This document shows positions 1 through 8,613 of a stretch of DNA of 64,000 nt, in pieces (positions within the stretch are counted from its first letter, which is position 1; every line of letters starts with the position of its first letter). Source of the stretch: an uncultured Sanguibacteroides sp. (lineage in GTDB: Bacteria > Bacteroidota > Bacteroidia > Bacteroidales > Marinifilaceae); assembly GCF_900543425.1 (NCBI RefSeq), contig NZ_UQRQ01000006.1, forward strand, positions 62,001 to 126,000, in the 5' to 3' direction. Below the pieces are notes generated by a model that was not told where the DNA came from, did no database searches, and saw nothing but the letters and a program-made list of their open reading frames with translations. The position numbers were made by a program, and so were the translations under genes.

Positions 1-2706
1 CAACGGCTGGGATGGTTATCCGTGGGAGTGGGGTTGTTTTTTTGCTCGATTCTTTTTTGTAAACGCTTGGAGAATAGGCTTGGAGAAAGGAAAGTTGTCG
101 GGAAAAGGGCGCTGGCGATCGTTTTGTTGGGTGTGGGTTGCCTGATGACGGTTTGGGGAATTTACACGGAAAAATATATTCGGCGAGATTGTTACGCTGC
201 CGTGTATAATCGTTATGCGGATCGCGAGAAACTCTATCTTCTGAGCCAGGAACTGGAGATCACACCCGAAGGCGACCGATTGAAAGGTCTGAGTCGAATG
301 AAACTTATGAACGAGACGGGAGAGATATTGTCCGATTTTTTACTTTACTTGAATCCTAAGTTAAAGGTGAAATCACTAACGGTAAAAGGTAATAACGTAT
401 CTTTCCGCCGGGAAAAACAAGTTATTATCGTTGAAAAAAACGTTTCTCCGGGTGATACGCTCCATGTGGAGATGGAGTACGAGGGCGGTATCGATGAAGA
501 GGTTTTCTACCTCGATGTGCCTGAAAAAGAGCTTAGGAATACTTGGAATTGGAGTTATAAGCAAAATTTATGTCCGTCGGGAAAACGTTACGCTTACCTG
601 GAAAATAATCAGGTGCTGTTAAACCCTGAAGGCTTATGGTATCCCGTGACAGTTCCACCGGTGAATCCCGCTTCCCCGTATATCGTTGAAAAAAACTTTA
701 CTGACTATAAGTTAATAGTTCATGATAGTAAAGACCGTACGGTTATCTCTCAGGGAGAATGTCAGCGACTCGGAGAAAGTGTTGTCTTTGATAATGATTA
801 TTTTCTTCCCGGAATCAGTTTGTGTATTGGAGGGTATGAAGGGCGTCAATTGAGTGTAGATACTATCGGCTACGAGTTTTTTTTATTCAAAGGACACGGA
901 ATCTTCGTGGAGGCTTACGAGGATGTTCTCGATGCTTTACCGGACTTTCTCTCTTTTCAAATAAAAACTCTTTTTGAACTAAAATTTAATAGGAAGTATC
1001 CATTCAGACGATTGATTTTCGTTGAAACGCCCCGCGCTTTTGCTACTTATTACCGGAATCAACGAGGTGGTAGTGAATACGTGCAACCCGAAATTATCTT
1101 TTTTCCGGAAAGCATGCCGCCACGGTGGAAAGATCGATGGGCATTGAACAAAGACATTCACGAGCGACAAGAGAATTACTTCGGTGGAGGAAAAGAGATG
1201 AAACTTCACGAAATACAGAGTTTACTTCTTAATACCCTTTGGGTAGAAAGCATGCCTATAGATTATTCCCCCCTGAAACGGGAAGTGGATCGATTGACCT
1301 TCCGGTCTTCTAAGCCGGTGAAAACCAGTAATCCATTTTTTGTCGCTCCTCTTTTTTATAATTATGTTTATTCTTTTTATTCTCTCGATTACCCGATTAT
1401 AGAGACCATATTCAATAGCATGGTGAAAAATTCCTTTGATCCGGCGGTTGCTGCTTTTTCCTTTAATATAAGTAATTACCGTGAAGGTATTCGTTTTCTG
1501 AATGCCCATAGTTTAAAAGAGGCTTTCGGGGATTCAAGGATAAAACCGGAGCTAATGAGTAGACTTGTAAATCTCAAGACAGATGAATTATTTACCTTTT
1601 TCAATTTCTTTGGAATTTCCACGGATGAGTTGGCGACGTATCTTCGGGAGTATATCTCCCGAAAACATTTTAGTCGAATTGATTTGAGAGAAATTAGCCG
1701 GGAGATGAAGTATGCTTTAGGGATTGATTTGATGGAAATATTATCCGGTTGGTATCATCAGAGTTGTTTACCATCCTTTATTGTAAAAGATATTCAGATG
1801 AGAAGAATCAGCCCGACAGGACATCTTTACGATTACTCTAACGATATTACACAATTTATTTTCACCGTTTATAATAATAGCGAAGTTGATGGGTTTGTCT
1901 CTTTGTCCTATTCTCCGGAATCGGGTTCGAGGGTTTCTCGTAATTATGTTTACCGCATTCCGGAAGGAGAAGGCAGAACGATTACCCGGACGGTTTACGG
2001 TAAGTGTTTCGATCCTGTCTTAAAATTGAATCTCTCTCAAAATTACCCGGCAGAGTTTTCTTTTGGTGGATATCAGTCTTCTTCCCCTTTGATTGACACG
2101 ATGAGTCGGGAGAAAAAGATATCTAAAGAAGAGCTATTCCCGCCTGAAGAAGTTATCGTTGATAATGCGGATGATGGTTTTTCATATGGTGAGCGAAAAC
2201 TGTCGTTAACCGAGCGATGGAGGAGAGAACGGCAAAAAAAGGTCGCTCAAGAGAAGGACTGGACTTCTTTCGATCGATTAAATCCCGACTGGCAAATAAT
2301 TCTTGATAACGCGGCTTACGGTTATCCTGTACGTACTTCAGTAGTTCGGTTGGTGGCTAATTCGGGTAGTAAAGTGAGTTGGACGACGGAACTCGAGAGG
2401 GAGGGATATTATGAAATTTCTGTCTATATTCCGCCAGGTATAATAAAACGTGCGGGTTCTTACATGAAGAGTTTTAAAGATAATAATGCCATTTCACGAT
2501 TCTCGCAATATTACACGATCGAACGCAACGGCGAGTTAAAAGAATCCAGTATCGAGATTTCCGATCAACCGGGTTGGGTATCGATAGGAAGATGTTACTG
2601 TACGCCCGGGGTGATTCGGGTATCTCTTCTGGATAAAGGAATTACCGAGCAGTTTGTTTGTGCGGATGCCGTCAAATGGAGATATCTTGGCGCTAAGAAC
2701 GAGTGA
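1..2706 (+). CDS. ABC-permease/M1-peptidase-like protein, 5' truncated by window
   Basis: The reading frame is open from base 1, so the gene begins outside the window; the GTG at 22 is not a convincing start. The visible part opens with two hydrophobic helices (about residues 1-15 and 28-45), then an extracytoplasmic region resembling the M1 aminopeptidase module fused to ABC-2 type permeases in Bacteroidota. No HExxH zinc motif is visible, so the peptidase part is probably inactive. The last 180 residues begin with a DNADDGF motif and end in a VCADAVKW motif, which matches the golvesin C-terminal-like fold found on secreted polysaccharide lyases. A role in transport or envelope processing is inferred. 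The stop is TGA at 2704-2706. The family assignment is by motif memory only. Confidence 0.65.
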   Translation, partial: QRLGWLSVGVGLFFCSILFCKRLENRLGERKVVGKRALAIVLLGVGCLMTVWGIYTEKYIRRDCYAAVYNRYADREKLYLLSQELEITPEGDRLKGLSRMKLMNETGEILSDFLLYLNPKLKVKSLTVKGNNVSFRREKQVIIVEKNVSPGDTLHVEMEYEGGIDEEVFYLDVPEKELRNTWNWSYKQNLCPSGKRYAYLENNQVLLNPEGLWYPVTVPPVNPASPYIVEKNFTDYKLIVHDSKDRTVISQGECQRLGESVVFDNDYFLPGISLCIGGYEGRQLSVDTIGYEFFLFKGHGIFVEAYEDVLDALPDFLSFQIKTLFELKFNRKYPFRRLIFVETPRAFATYYRNQRGGSEYVQPEIIFFPESMPPRWKDRWALNKDIHERQENYFGGGKEMKLHEIQSLLLNTLWVESMPIDYSPLKREVDRLTFRSSKPVKTSNPFFVAPLFYNYVYSFYSLDYPIIETIFNSMVKNSFDPAVAAFSFNISNYREGIRFLNAHSLKEAFGDSRIKPELMSRLVNLKTDELFTFFNFFGISTDELATYLREYISRKHFSRIDLREISREMKYALGIDLMEILSGWYHQSCLPSFIVKDIQMRRISPTGHLYDYSNDITQFIFTVYNNSEVDGFVSLSYSPESGSRVSRNYVYRIPEGEGRTITRTVYGKCFDPVLKLNLSQNYPAEFSFGGYQSSSPLIDTMSREKKISKEELFPPEEVIVDNADDGFSYGERKLSLTERWRRERQKKVAQEKDWTSFDRLNPDWQIILDNAAYGYPVRTSVVRLVANSGSKVSWTTELEREGYYEISVYIPPGIIKRAGSYMKSFKDNNAISRFSQYYTIERNGELKESSIEISDQPGWVSIGRCYCTPGVIRVSLLDKGITEQFVCADAVKWRYLGAKNE

Positions 2707-3431
2707 GTTATGGGTATCTCCGGCGAATATGTTTTGCATAAGATTCGTGCATGATTATGGGGTGTCGTGATGGAAAATTGCTTCAGACTTCGGGGAGAGT
2801 ATACACTTTTATTATACGAAAATCAGACGGATCGATTTATGAAACGAGGGTTTGCATCCGTGTAGAGGAGTGATAAAGTCCCATGAGAAAAATTCAAAAT
2901 GATACAAGCTACTTTGTGCTTGTGATAAAAACAAAACCATGAATAAGCAGAATGATCTTAAATAATAGATCTCTTTTTTGGTAATTATAAGTTATTTTCT
3001 TTTTATCCATTTTATTACATCGGCAACGATAAATTGTTTCGGCCCTCCCTTGTCGTTGAGGGTGACGCTTGTTTTGCCCGAGCCTAAAGTGAAAGTTCCG
3101 AGACTAAACCATTCGTTAAATGAATATGGTTTCGAAAGGTCTAAAATAACCTTATGCGTTTTTGACCGGAAAATAAGTGCTTTATTGAAGCTATCGAATG
3201 TATTGGAATGTAAAAAATTAATGGTGATAACCCGTGATTTCGAACAAGTACTGGAAATAGACCATAAAACAATTGTGATTATTCCGGTTTGGAAGTGGCT
3301 TTTGAATCTTTTAAATGGATGTTAATGTCTAAATTATAATGCGGTAGTTTGTTGAATAAAAAGAAAAAATCTATACAAAAAGTATTAAAATGGAAGAATT
3401 GAAACTGTTTAAAACAATAATCATATTCTTT
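2707..3431. other. Gene-poor intergenic region
   Basis: This stretch separates the membrane protein from the next lipoprotein gene. Apart from the golvesin-like remnant at 2992-3190, I see no coding region, RNA gene or strong terminator. It is AT-rich and has short frames only. Confidence 0.5.
2992..3190 (-). pseudogene. Remnant of a golvesin-like domain gene (3' end)
   Basis: On the minus strand an open frame ends with TAA at 2992-2994. Its last 60 codons read like the end of a golvesin-like domain: a WFSLGTFTL strand, then SVTLNDKGG and QFIVADVIKW just before the stop. The same order of motifs (WVSIG, VSLLDKG, QFVCADAVKW) closes the gene at 1-2706, on the opposite strand. Upstream the frame stays open to about 3321 but loses family resemblance, and stops follow. 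No start codon or upstream domain is present, so this is the 3' end of a lost gene. A plus-strand frame covering 2978-3325 is its shadow. Confidence 0.6.
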
Positions 3432-3462
3432 ATTGAAAAATAAATTAATATTTGTAATTTTG
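3432..3462 (+). promoter_or_regulatory. Bacteroides-type promoter of the small lipoprotein gene
   Basis: A TAATTTTG box at 3455-3462 matches the -7 consensus TAnnTTTG. An ATTG box at 3432-3435 lies 19 bp upstream in the -33 position (one mismatch to TTTG). The predicted start of transcription is near 3467, leaving about 40 bases of leader. Confidence 0.5.
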
Positions 3463-3505
3463 CGAATTGAAGTTTTAAAAGTAATAACTTAAATAATTAA
3501 ATGTG

Positions 3506-3952
3506 ATGAGATTGTTTTTATATGCAGGTCTATTTGTGTTTATTTTTACTTCTTGTGGAACAAGTAAGGAAATTAGTAGTAAAATATTGGATTTACAATC
3601 GAAATTTGCTTCTTTGGAACAAGAAAATATAAAATTGCGTGATGAGTATGATCAAATTAAAAATGAGAATCATTTTTTGAAAATAGAGATTGAGAGTCTA
3701 AAAAATGGTATGGCTTGTTTTTATACGAAATTGGATAGTGTATTAAATAGAGCCGGTATAATAAAACAAATCCCCATTCGTTCGGTGACAAAAACAACTT
3801 CTCCGTCTACGCCAAAGAGCCAATCCAAAAAAGTAAGTACTACATCTGAATCCGTATATAGTGGTAGGTGTCAAGCCACGACCAAGAAAGGAACTCAATG
3901 TAAGAGAAATGCTCAAACAGGAAGTCGATATTGTTGGCAACATCAAAGGTAG
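3506..3952 (+). CDS. Small coiled-coil lipoprotein with Cys/His tail
   Basis: The product has about 148 residues. It starts with a short signal peptide ending in a lipobox-like FTSCGT, so it is probably an envelope lipoprotein. Residues about 20-75 are a charged heptad-like coiled coil (repeated LxxExxxL spacing). After a Ser/Thr/Lys-rich linker, the last 26 residues carry a CxxxTKKGxxC, then YCxxH pattern like the DUF5763 zinc-ribbon-like tail. ATG 3506 is preferred over GTG 3503, one codon upstream. It stands alone with its own promoter. The function is unknown. The combination of lipobox and Cys/His module is unusual, because such modules are mostly seen on cytoplasmic or effector proteins. 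Confidence 0.75.
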   Translation: MRLFLYAGLFVFIFTSCGTSKEISSKILDLQSKFASLEQENIKLRDEYDQIKNENHFLKIEIESLKNGMACFYTKLDSVLNRAGIIKQIPIRSVTKTTSPSTPKSQSKKVSTTSESVYSGRCQATTKKGTQCKRNAQTGSRYCWQHQR

Positions 3953-3963
3953 TTGTTTTTATA

Positions 3964-4125
3964 TTAAGTAGTTACTAATAGTTCTTGATAAAGAAATACG
4001 TTATCCTGCGATGTAAATTGTTGATTTTTAATTGTGTTATAGTCCCGTACGGTGATATTTCCGTGGAGATTTCCATTGTTCGTGTCATAAAAATAAAATG
4101 TCGTTGCGTACCCGTTGCGTAAAAT
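3964..4125 (-). other. Protein-like open frame without start codon
   Basis: A minus-strand frame of 53 codons runs from just after a TAG (4126-4128) to TAA at 3964-3966. It has no ATG, GTG or TTG near its upstream end. Its composition is protein-like: a GYATTFYFYDTNNGN stretch, then GNITVRDYN and QDNVFLYQE. It lies directly 3' of the tRNA gene, a usual place for leftovers of integrated elements. It could be a chance frame; I do not recognise the family. Confidence 0.25.
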
Positions 4126-4146
4126 CTAAAAAATAAGGGAAATAAA

Positions 4147-4183
4147 AAATACCAATTAATTGATTTTCAATTAATTGGTATTT
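4147..4183 (-). terminator. Hairpin downstream of the tRNA gene
   Basis: A perfect inverted repeat has 17-bp arms (4147-4163 and 4167-4183) and a 3-base loop. On the minus strand it is followed by a T-rich run, so it fits a rho-independent terminator for the tRNA transcript. The stem is very AT-rich, so it is a weak hairpin for its length. Confidence 0.65.
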
Positions 4184-4192
4184 GATATATTG

Positions 4193-4266
4193 TGGTCCCA
4201 CTTGGGTTTGAACCAAGGACCCCCTGATTATGAGTCAGGTGCTCTAACCAGCTGAGCTATAGGACC
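4193..4266 (-). tRNA. tRNA with CAU anticodon (probably Ile2, else Met)
   Basis: A full cloverleaf is visible on the minus strand: acceptor GGTCCTA pairing with TGGGACC, a D arm with GCTCAGCTGGTTAGAGC, anticodon stem CCTGA/TCAGG with loop CTCATAA (anticodon CAU), and a T arm with GGTTCAAACCC. The discriminator base is A. CCA is not encoded. CAU tRNAs can be initiator Met, elongator Met or Ile2 (lysidine-modified). Acceptor pairs 4 and 5 are both C-G, the determinants known for TilS in E. coli tRNA-Ile2, so Ile2 is favoured. The call rests on these pairs only. Confidence 0.92.
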
Positions 4267-4307
4267 TACACTTTCGTGTGTTAACTCTGGTTTGTTGTTA
4301 ACGGCTG

Positions 4308-4315
4308 CAAATATA
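4308..4315 (-). promoter_or_regulatory. -7 box of the tRNA promoter
   Basis: TATATTTG on the minus strand matches TAnnTTTG and lies 42 bp upstream of the mature tRNA 5' end. No clean TTTG is found at 19 bp; a TTGC is nearest. Confidence 0.45.
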
Positions 4316-4487
4316 GGGATAATTTTTGGGTTTTTGCAAGGGGAAACCGAAAAAAATATTACTTTCGCTTGGGTGTATGTGAGAGACCGGATCGGATTGC
4401 GTTGATATGGAGTTAGAAAAGAAGAGTGGATTTAGGTGAATGGCGATAAATAAATCGATAGGGTGAGGTGTTTAATACGATGTTTAT

Positions 4488-4961
4488 ATGAAGGTATGTC
4501 TATTAGTGATCGGTAAAACGGATGCGGCTTACTTGAGGACGGGGATTGAAGAGTACGAAAAGCGCTTGAAGTTCTATATTCCTTATGAAATGAAGGTTAT
4601 TCCGGATATAAAAAAGGCGAAGAGTTTAACGGAGAACCAACAGAAGGAGAAGGAGGGGGAGCTTATTTTGGGACAGTTGGAGTCTTCGGATGTGGTCGTT
4701 TTGTTGGATGAGAAAGGGTATGAGTACACTTCAAAAGGGTTTTCCGAATTTTTGGCACAAAAGATGCTGGTAGGTACAAGGCGTTTGGTTTTTATTATCG
4801 GAGGGCCTTATGGGTTCTCGGAACAGGTATACAAGGAGGCTCACGCGAAGATTTCGCTGTCCAGGATGACCTATTCACACCAGATGGTGAGAATGGTTTT
4901 TGTGGAACAGTTGTATCGGGCCATGACTATATTAAGGGGAGAACCTTACCACCATGAATAA
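4488..4961 (+). CDS. rlmH: 23S rRNA pseudouridine-1915 N3-methyltransferase RlmH
   Basis: The 157-residue product has the usual length of the SPOUT-family enzyme that methylates pseudouridine 1915 in helix 69 of 23S rRNA, using S-adenosylmethionine. Seen: an N-terminal KVCLLVIGKTD strand, the LLDEKGYEYTSKGF segment, the knot motif with IIGGPYGFSE, and the conserved C-terminal SLSRMTYSHQ and EQLYRAMTI motifs ending in YHHE. It acts in the cytosol as a homodimer. The sensor kinase gene follows after 35 bases and may be co-transcribed. Confidence 0.96.
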   Translation: MKVCLLVIGKTDAAYLRTGIEEYEKRLKFYIPYEMKVIPDIKKAKSLTENQQKEKEGELILGQLESSDVVVLLDEKGYEYTSKGFSEFLAQKMLVGTRRLVFIIGGPYGFSEQVYKEAHAKISLSRMTYSHQMVRMVFVEQLYRAMTILRGEPYHHE

Positions 4962-4996
4962 TAAGATGCCGGATTGCATGGCTAAAGGAGAATAAA

Positions 4997-7900
4997 ATGA
5001 AGAAATTTTGGATCGTTGTATTATTGATGTTTGCATGCCTTATTTCGGCTTTGTCTTGGGAATACATGATCAGGACACAAACTGAAGAGGAGCAGTTGGC
5101 TATTTTTGAGAAGCGGCTGCACCGGGAAGAACGACATGTTGACGAGCAGTTGAAAAAGATCGTTATTCCCGCGGATATCAGTAATATAGAATGGAAAAGT
5201 AAAAATGTTATTTTAGTTGCCTTTGAACGTGGAGAATTAAGGTATTGGAGTAGTGAGCAGGTTGGGGAACCCAATTTGTACGACAAGTTAAAAGAGGCCG
5301 GAAACCTGGTTAAGATCAATAATATTTACTATGACATAAGACGACATTCGGTAGGTGATGTCGACTTTTTTGCTTTGCTTTTCTTAAAGGATGATTATCC
5401 TTACACGAACAATTATATTAAGAATAATTTTAATTCCGTTTTTGGTGTTAACGTGGAAGATGCGGAAAGTGTGATCCTTCATATCTCTCGGGTCCCGAAT
5501 GAGCCTACTGTGTATAATCAGGAGGGGGAGAGGTTGTTTCAGGTAGAACGTCACGTTGCTTATGAGAATTCCTTGCCCAATTATTTTGTATTGATTCTCT
5601 ACCTTGCTTTTTTGTATTTGTTGTTTTATGCTTACGAGGTGGTGTTGGATCGAGTCCGGTCTTTTCGCGTTCAGTTGATTGCGGCATTCGGTTTCTTCGT
5701 GTGCTTGGTTGTGCTTCGGGTATTGATGGTCCAGTATCAGATACCTTATACGTTATACCATTTTGCGATCTTCCAGACGGATAATTCCGAGTGGAACTTG
5801 GTTTTGCCGGTAGGAGACCTGTTTTTGACGATGTTCTGCCTTACTCATTTTCTGTATATAACGCTGAATAAACTACGGATAAAGTATAAGGAGCCCCGGT
5901 TAATACGATACAGGTATCTTTTTTTGTCGGGATTTGTTTTTTCTGCTTTTTTGTATACGAATTTTTTACATTTCTCTATTAACTCTTTGATCGAGAATAC
6001 GCAAGTCAGTTTGAATATCGCGCGTTTTTTAAACATCGATTTTTCTTCGATCGTGGCCTTTATCACTTTAATTCTTGGAGGGATGGGACTATTTGTATTG
6101 ATTAACGGCTCCGTGCGTTATTTTTACAATATTTTTTCGTTGAGGGAGGTTTCTTCAGGAGTTATAGTTGTCTTAGCGTTTTGTGCGGTGTTGTGTTATT
6201 TCTTCGATTTTTCTCTTACTCCTCTGGAGTGTTTGTTTACGCTATCTTTATATATACTGTTTATTTTAAACATCTACCTTGTAAAGCCTGACGCACAAAA
6301 GAGTATTTTTATGATAGCACTGGTCGTTGTTTCTGTATATGTTATCTTTTTGTCTAAAAGTAGTGAGATTCACCGGGAGATAACGATCCGGGCAAAATAC
6401 GCGACAGAAATTATCGGAGAACGGGATTCGCAGTTCGAAAAGAAATTGATGGAAATAGACCAGGTGATCAAAACTTCGAGAGAACTGGATTCTTTGGTCG
6501 ATCTTCGGGATGAAGAAGGGATTACCCGAAAAATCTTGGATGAGTTGACAGATCTTTCCGGTTTTTATTTCGATTGTAGGGTATTTTTATGTACCGATAA
6601 GGATAGTTTGTTGCTGGAACCCGGTTTTGCGATAGAAGATTGTAACTCCTACTTCCGTGCATTGATTGACAGTACGGGAGTGCAAATAGAGAATACCTCT
6701 TTTTACAATATCGATGATTTCGACGGAATGATCTCTTATGTCGGACTTTTTGATTTTAAAACACCCGCGGGGCCGAGTAAATTATACCTGCGTTTCGATT
6801 CAAAAGATGAAGGTGAGGCTATCGGGTATTCGCAGGTTTTATCGAAAGAGGCGTCCGAGGATAGAACGGTTGTGTATCCTTATTCTTATGCAAAATATAA
6901 AGATGGAGTTTTATTGACTTCCAAGGGCGAGTTTAACTATTATAAACGCTTGGAACAATTCGGGAAAAGTGATTTTGAACATGTGGAGATTTTGACAAAA
7001 GATCACTATTCGCACATGATTATCCCTGTGGGTAAGAGTGGGGTCTTCGTGATTAGTTTGGGCGATGATATATTTGCTCTTTATTATCTGAATGTGCTTT
7101 ATGCTATTTTCGTGTGCGTGCTGTTCTCTTCTTATGGTTTGTTTTTCCGTTTTGAGGGACAAGAATGGATTAATTTCAGGCAGGAGACCCTGAAAAGACG
7201 GATTAAAAGCAATATCATTTCATTGATAAGCGCCCTTTTCATTATTATGACGGTGATGAGCATCGTTGTGAATACGGATAGTGTGGAAAGAAAACAGAGT
7301 ATGAAGGTAGTTCAGATATCCAAATACATCAGTAAAGAGTTAGAAAAATATGATTGTATCGATATACAGGTGTGTCCTCAAATTCAAGATATTCTATACA
7401 AGATTGCCAGAATGTTATGGGTCGATATTAATATATACGATCAAACGGGAAGGTTGGTGGCTACTTCTCAACCTGTTATCTTTGAAAAAGGTTTCAAGGG
7501 AACCTTGTTGAATCCTATCGCTTACCGGAAATTGGTGAAAGAAAAGGCAACGAGTTTTGTACAGGAGGAGAAGATTGGAGAGCTGGATTATATGTCGGCC
7601 TACGTTCCGATGATGTTGGAGAATAACGAAGCTTACGTGTTAAACATCCCTTATTTTACCAAGAGTGACGAATTGAACGTGGATATAATGCTGTTTGTGA
7701 TCATTGCTATAAATATTGCCATGATCGTGATGGTACTGGCATTTATTTTTTCGGGAATTGTCGCGGAGCGGGTAACTAAACCTTTACAAATGGTGAATGA
7801 AAAATTGCGTTTAATGCGGGTAGGAGGAAAAAATGAGAAAATTGTTTATAATCAGCGGGATGAAGTGGGGATGTTGGTGAAGGAGTATAACGGGATGGTG

Positions 7901-8611
7901 GATAAATTGGAGGATAGTGTAAAGAAATTGGCCAAGTCTGAACGGGAAACGGCCTGGCGTGAAATGGCCCGTCAAATTGCCCATGAGATTAAAAATCCTC
8001 TGACACCGATGAAATTGAACATCCAGTTTTTGCAGCGGACGTTGCAAGGCGGTAACGTGGAAGAGGTACGGCAGCGTTTTAAAGATATATCCTCTATTTT
8101 GGTAGAACAAATCGATCATATGGCCTCCATCGCTTCTGCTTTTTCCGATTTTGCAAAAATGCCGATAGCTAATAGCGAGTGGTTTAATTTGAGCGAATTG
8201 GTTCAGGGATGTACCACATTGTTTGAAAATAATGTGGATCGAATGATTTGTGAGATAGAGTCGAATGTATTGGTGTATGGTGACAAGGAGCAGGTTAACC
8301 GGGTGATTGTAAATTTATTGAAAAATGCGGAACAAAGTATTCCGGAAGATAGGGAGGGGTTGATTACGGTTACTTTGATTCATAAAGACGGTAGTGTGGT
8401 ATTGGAGGTAAGGGATAATGGCGTTGGAATACCTGAAGGAATACGAAATCACATATCGGAACCGAATTTTACGACAAAATCCGGAGGCATGGGGTTAGGA
8501 TTGGCCATGTCTTATAAGATCATAGAAAGTATGGGCGGAACCGTCACTTTCGAGAGTGAAGAGGGAGTGGGAACCGTATTTCGGGTTAGTTTAGAAAGTG
8601 AGAAAATATAA
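4997..8611 (+). CDS. Large multi-pass sensor histidine kinase, NtrY-like
   Basis: The protein is 1204 residues, large for the family. An N-terminal helix (about 4-21) is followed by a periplasmic region to about 195. A cluster of roughly eight helices runs to about 450, then a second sensory region, two more helices near 700-765, a third sensory region and a final helix (about 900-925). The cytoplasmic part has a HAMP segment, a coiled coil and the HisKA motif AHEIKNPLTPMK with the phospho-acceptor at His996, typical of NtrY-type kinases. The ATPase domain shows NLLKNAEQ, DNGVGIPEG and GGMGLGLA. No response regulator gene is adjacent, so the partner is unknown. It faces the GT9 gene with only two bases between the stop codons. 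Confidence 0.9.
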   Translation: MKKFWIVVLLMFACLISALSWEYMIRTQTEEEQLAIFEKRLHREERHVDEQLKKIVIPADISNIEWKSKNVILVAFERGELRYWSSEQVGEPNLYDKLKEAGNLVKINNIYYDIRRHSVGDVDFFALLFLKDDYPYTNNYIKNNFNSVFGVNVEDAESVILHISRVPNEPTVYNQEGERLFQVERHVAYENSLPNYFVLILYLAFLYLLFYAYEVVLDRVRSFRVQLIAAFGFFVCLVVLRVLMVQYQIPYTLYHFAIFQTDNSEWNLVLPVGDLFLTMFCLTHFLYITLNKLRIKYKEPRLIRYRYLFLSGFVFSAFLYTNFLHFSINSLIENTQVSLNIARFLNIDFSSIVAFITLILGGMGLFVLINGSVRYFYNIFSLREVSSGVIVVLAFCAVLCYFFDFSLTPLECLFTLSLYILFILNIYLVKPDAQKSIFMIALVVVSVYVIFLSKSSEIHREITIRAKYATEIIGERDSQFEKKLMEIDQVIKTSRELDSLVDLRDEEGITRKILDELTDLSGFYFDCRVFLCTDKDSLLLEPGFAIEDCNSYFRALIDSTGVQIENTSFYNIDDFDGMISYVGLFDFKTPAGPSKLYLRFDSKDEGEAIGYSQVLSKEASEDRTVVYPYSYAKYKDGVLLTSKGEFNYYKRLEQFGKSDFEHVEILTKDHYSHMIIPVGKSGVFVISLGDDIFALYYLNVLYAIFVCVLFSSYGLFFRFEGQEWINFRQETLKRRIKSNIISLISALFIIMTVMSIVVNTDSVERKQSMKVVQISKYISKELEKYDCIDIQVCPQIQDILYKIARMLWVDINIYDQTGRLVATSQPVIFEKGFKGTLLNPIAYRKLVKEKATSFVQEEKIGELDYMSAYVPMMLENNEAYVLNIPYFTKSDELNVDIMLFVIIAINIAMIVMVLAFIFSGIVAERVTKPLQMVNEKLRLMRVGGKNEKIVYNQRDEVGMLVKEYNGMVDKLEDSVKKLAKSERETAWREMARQIAHEIKNPLTPMKLNIQFLQRTLQGGNVEEVRQRFKDISSILVEQIDHMASIASAFSDFAKMPIANSEWFNLSELVQGCTTLFENNVDRMICEIESNVLVYGDKEQVNRVIVNLLKNAEQSIPEDREGLITVTLIHKDGSVVLEVRDNGVGIPEGIRNHISEPNFTTKSGGMGLGLAMSYKIIESMGGTVTFESEEGVGTVFRVSLESEKI

Positions 8612-8613
8612 GA

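Noticed and set aside
2978..3325. Plus-strand open frame of 115 codons
   Set aside because: It is the shadow of the minus-strand golvesin-like remnant, which carries the recognisable motifs; the plus-strand product has no family resemblance.
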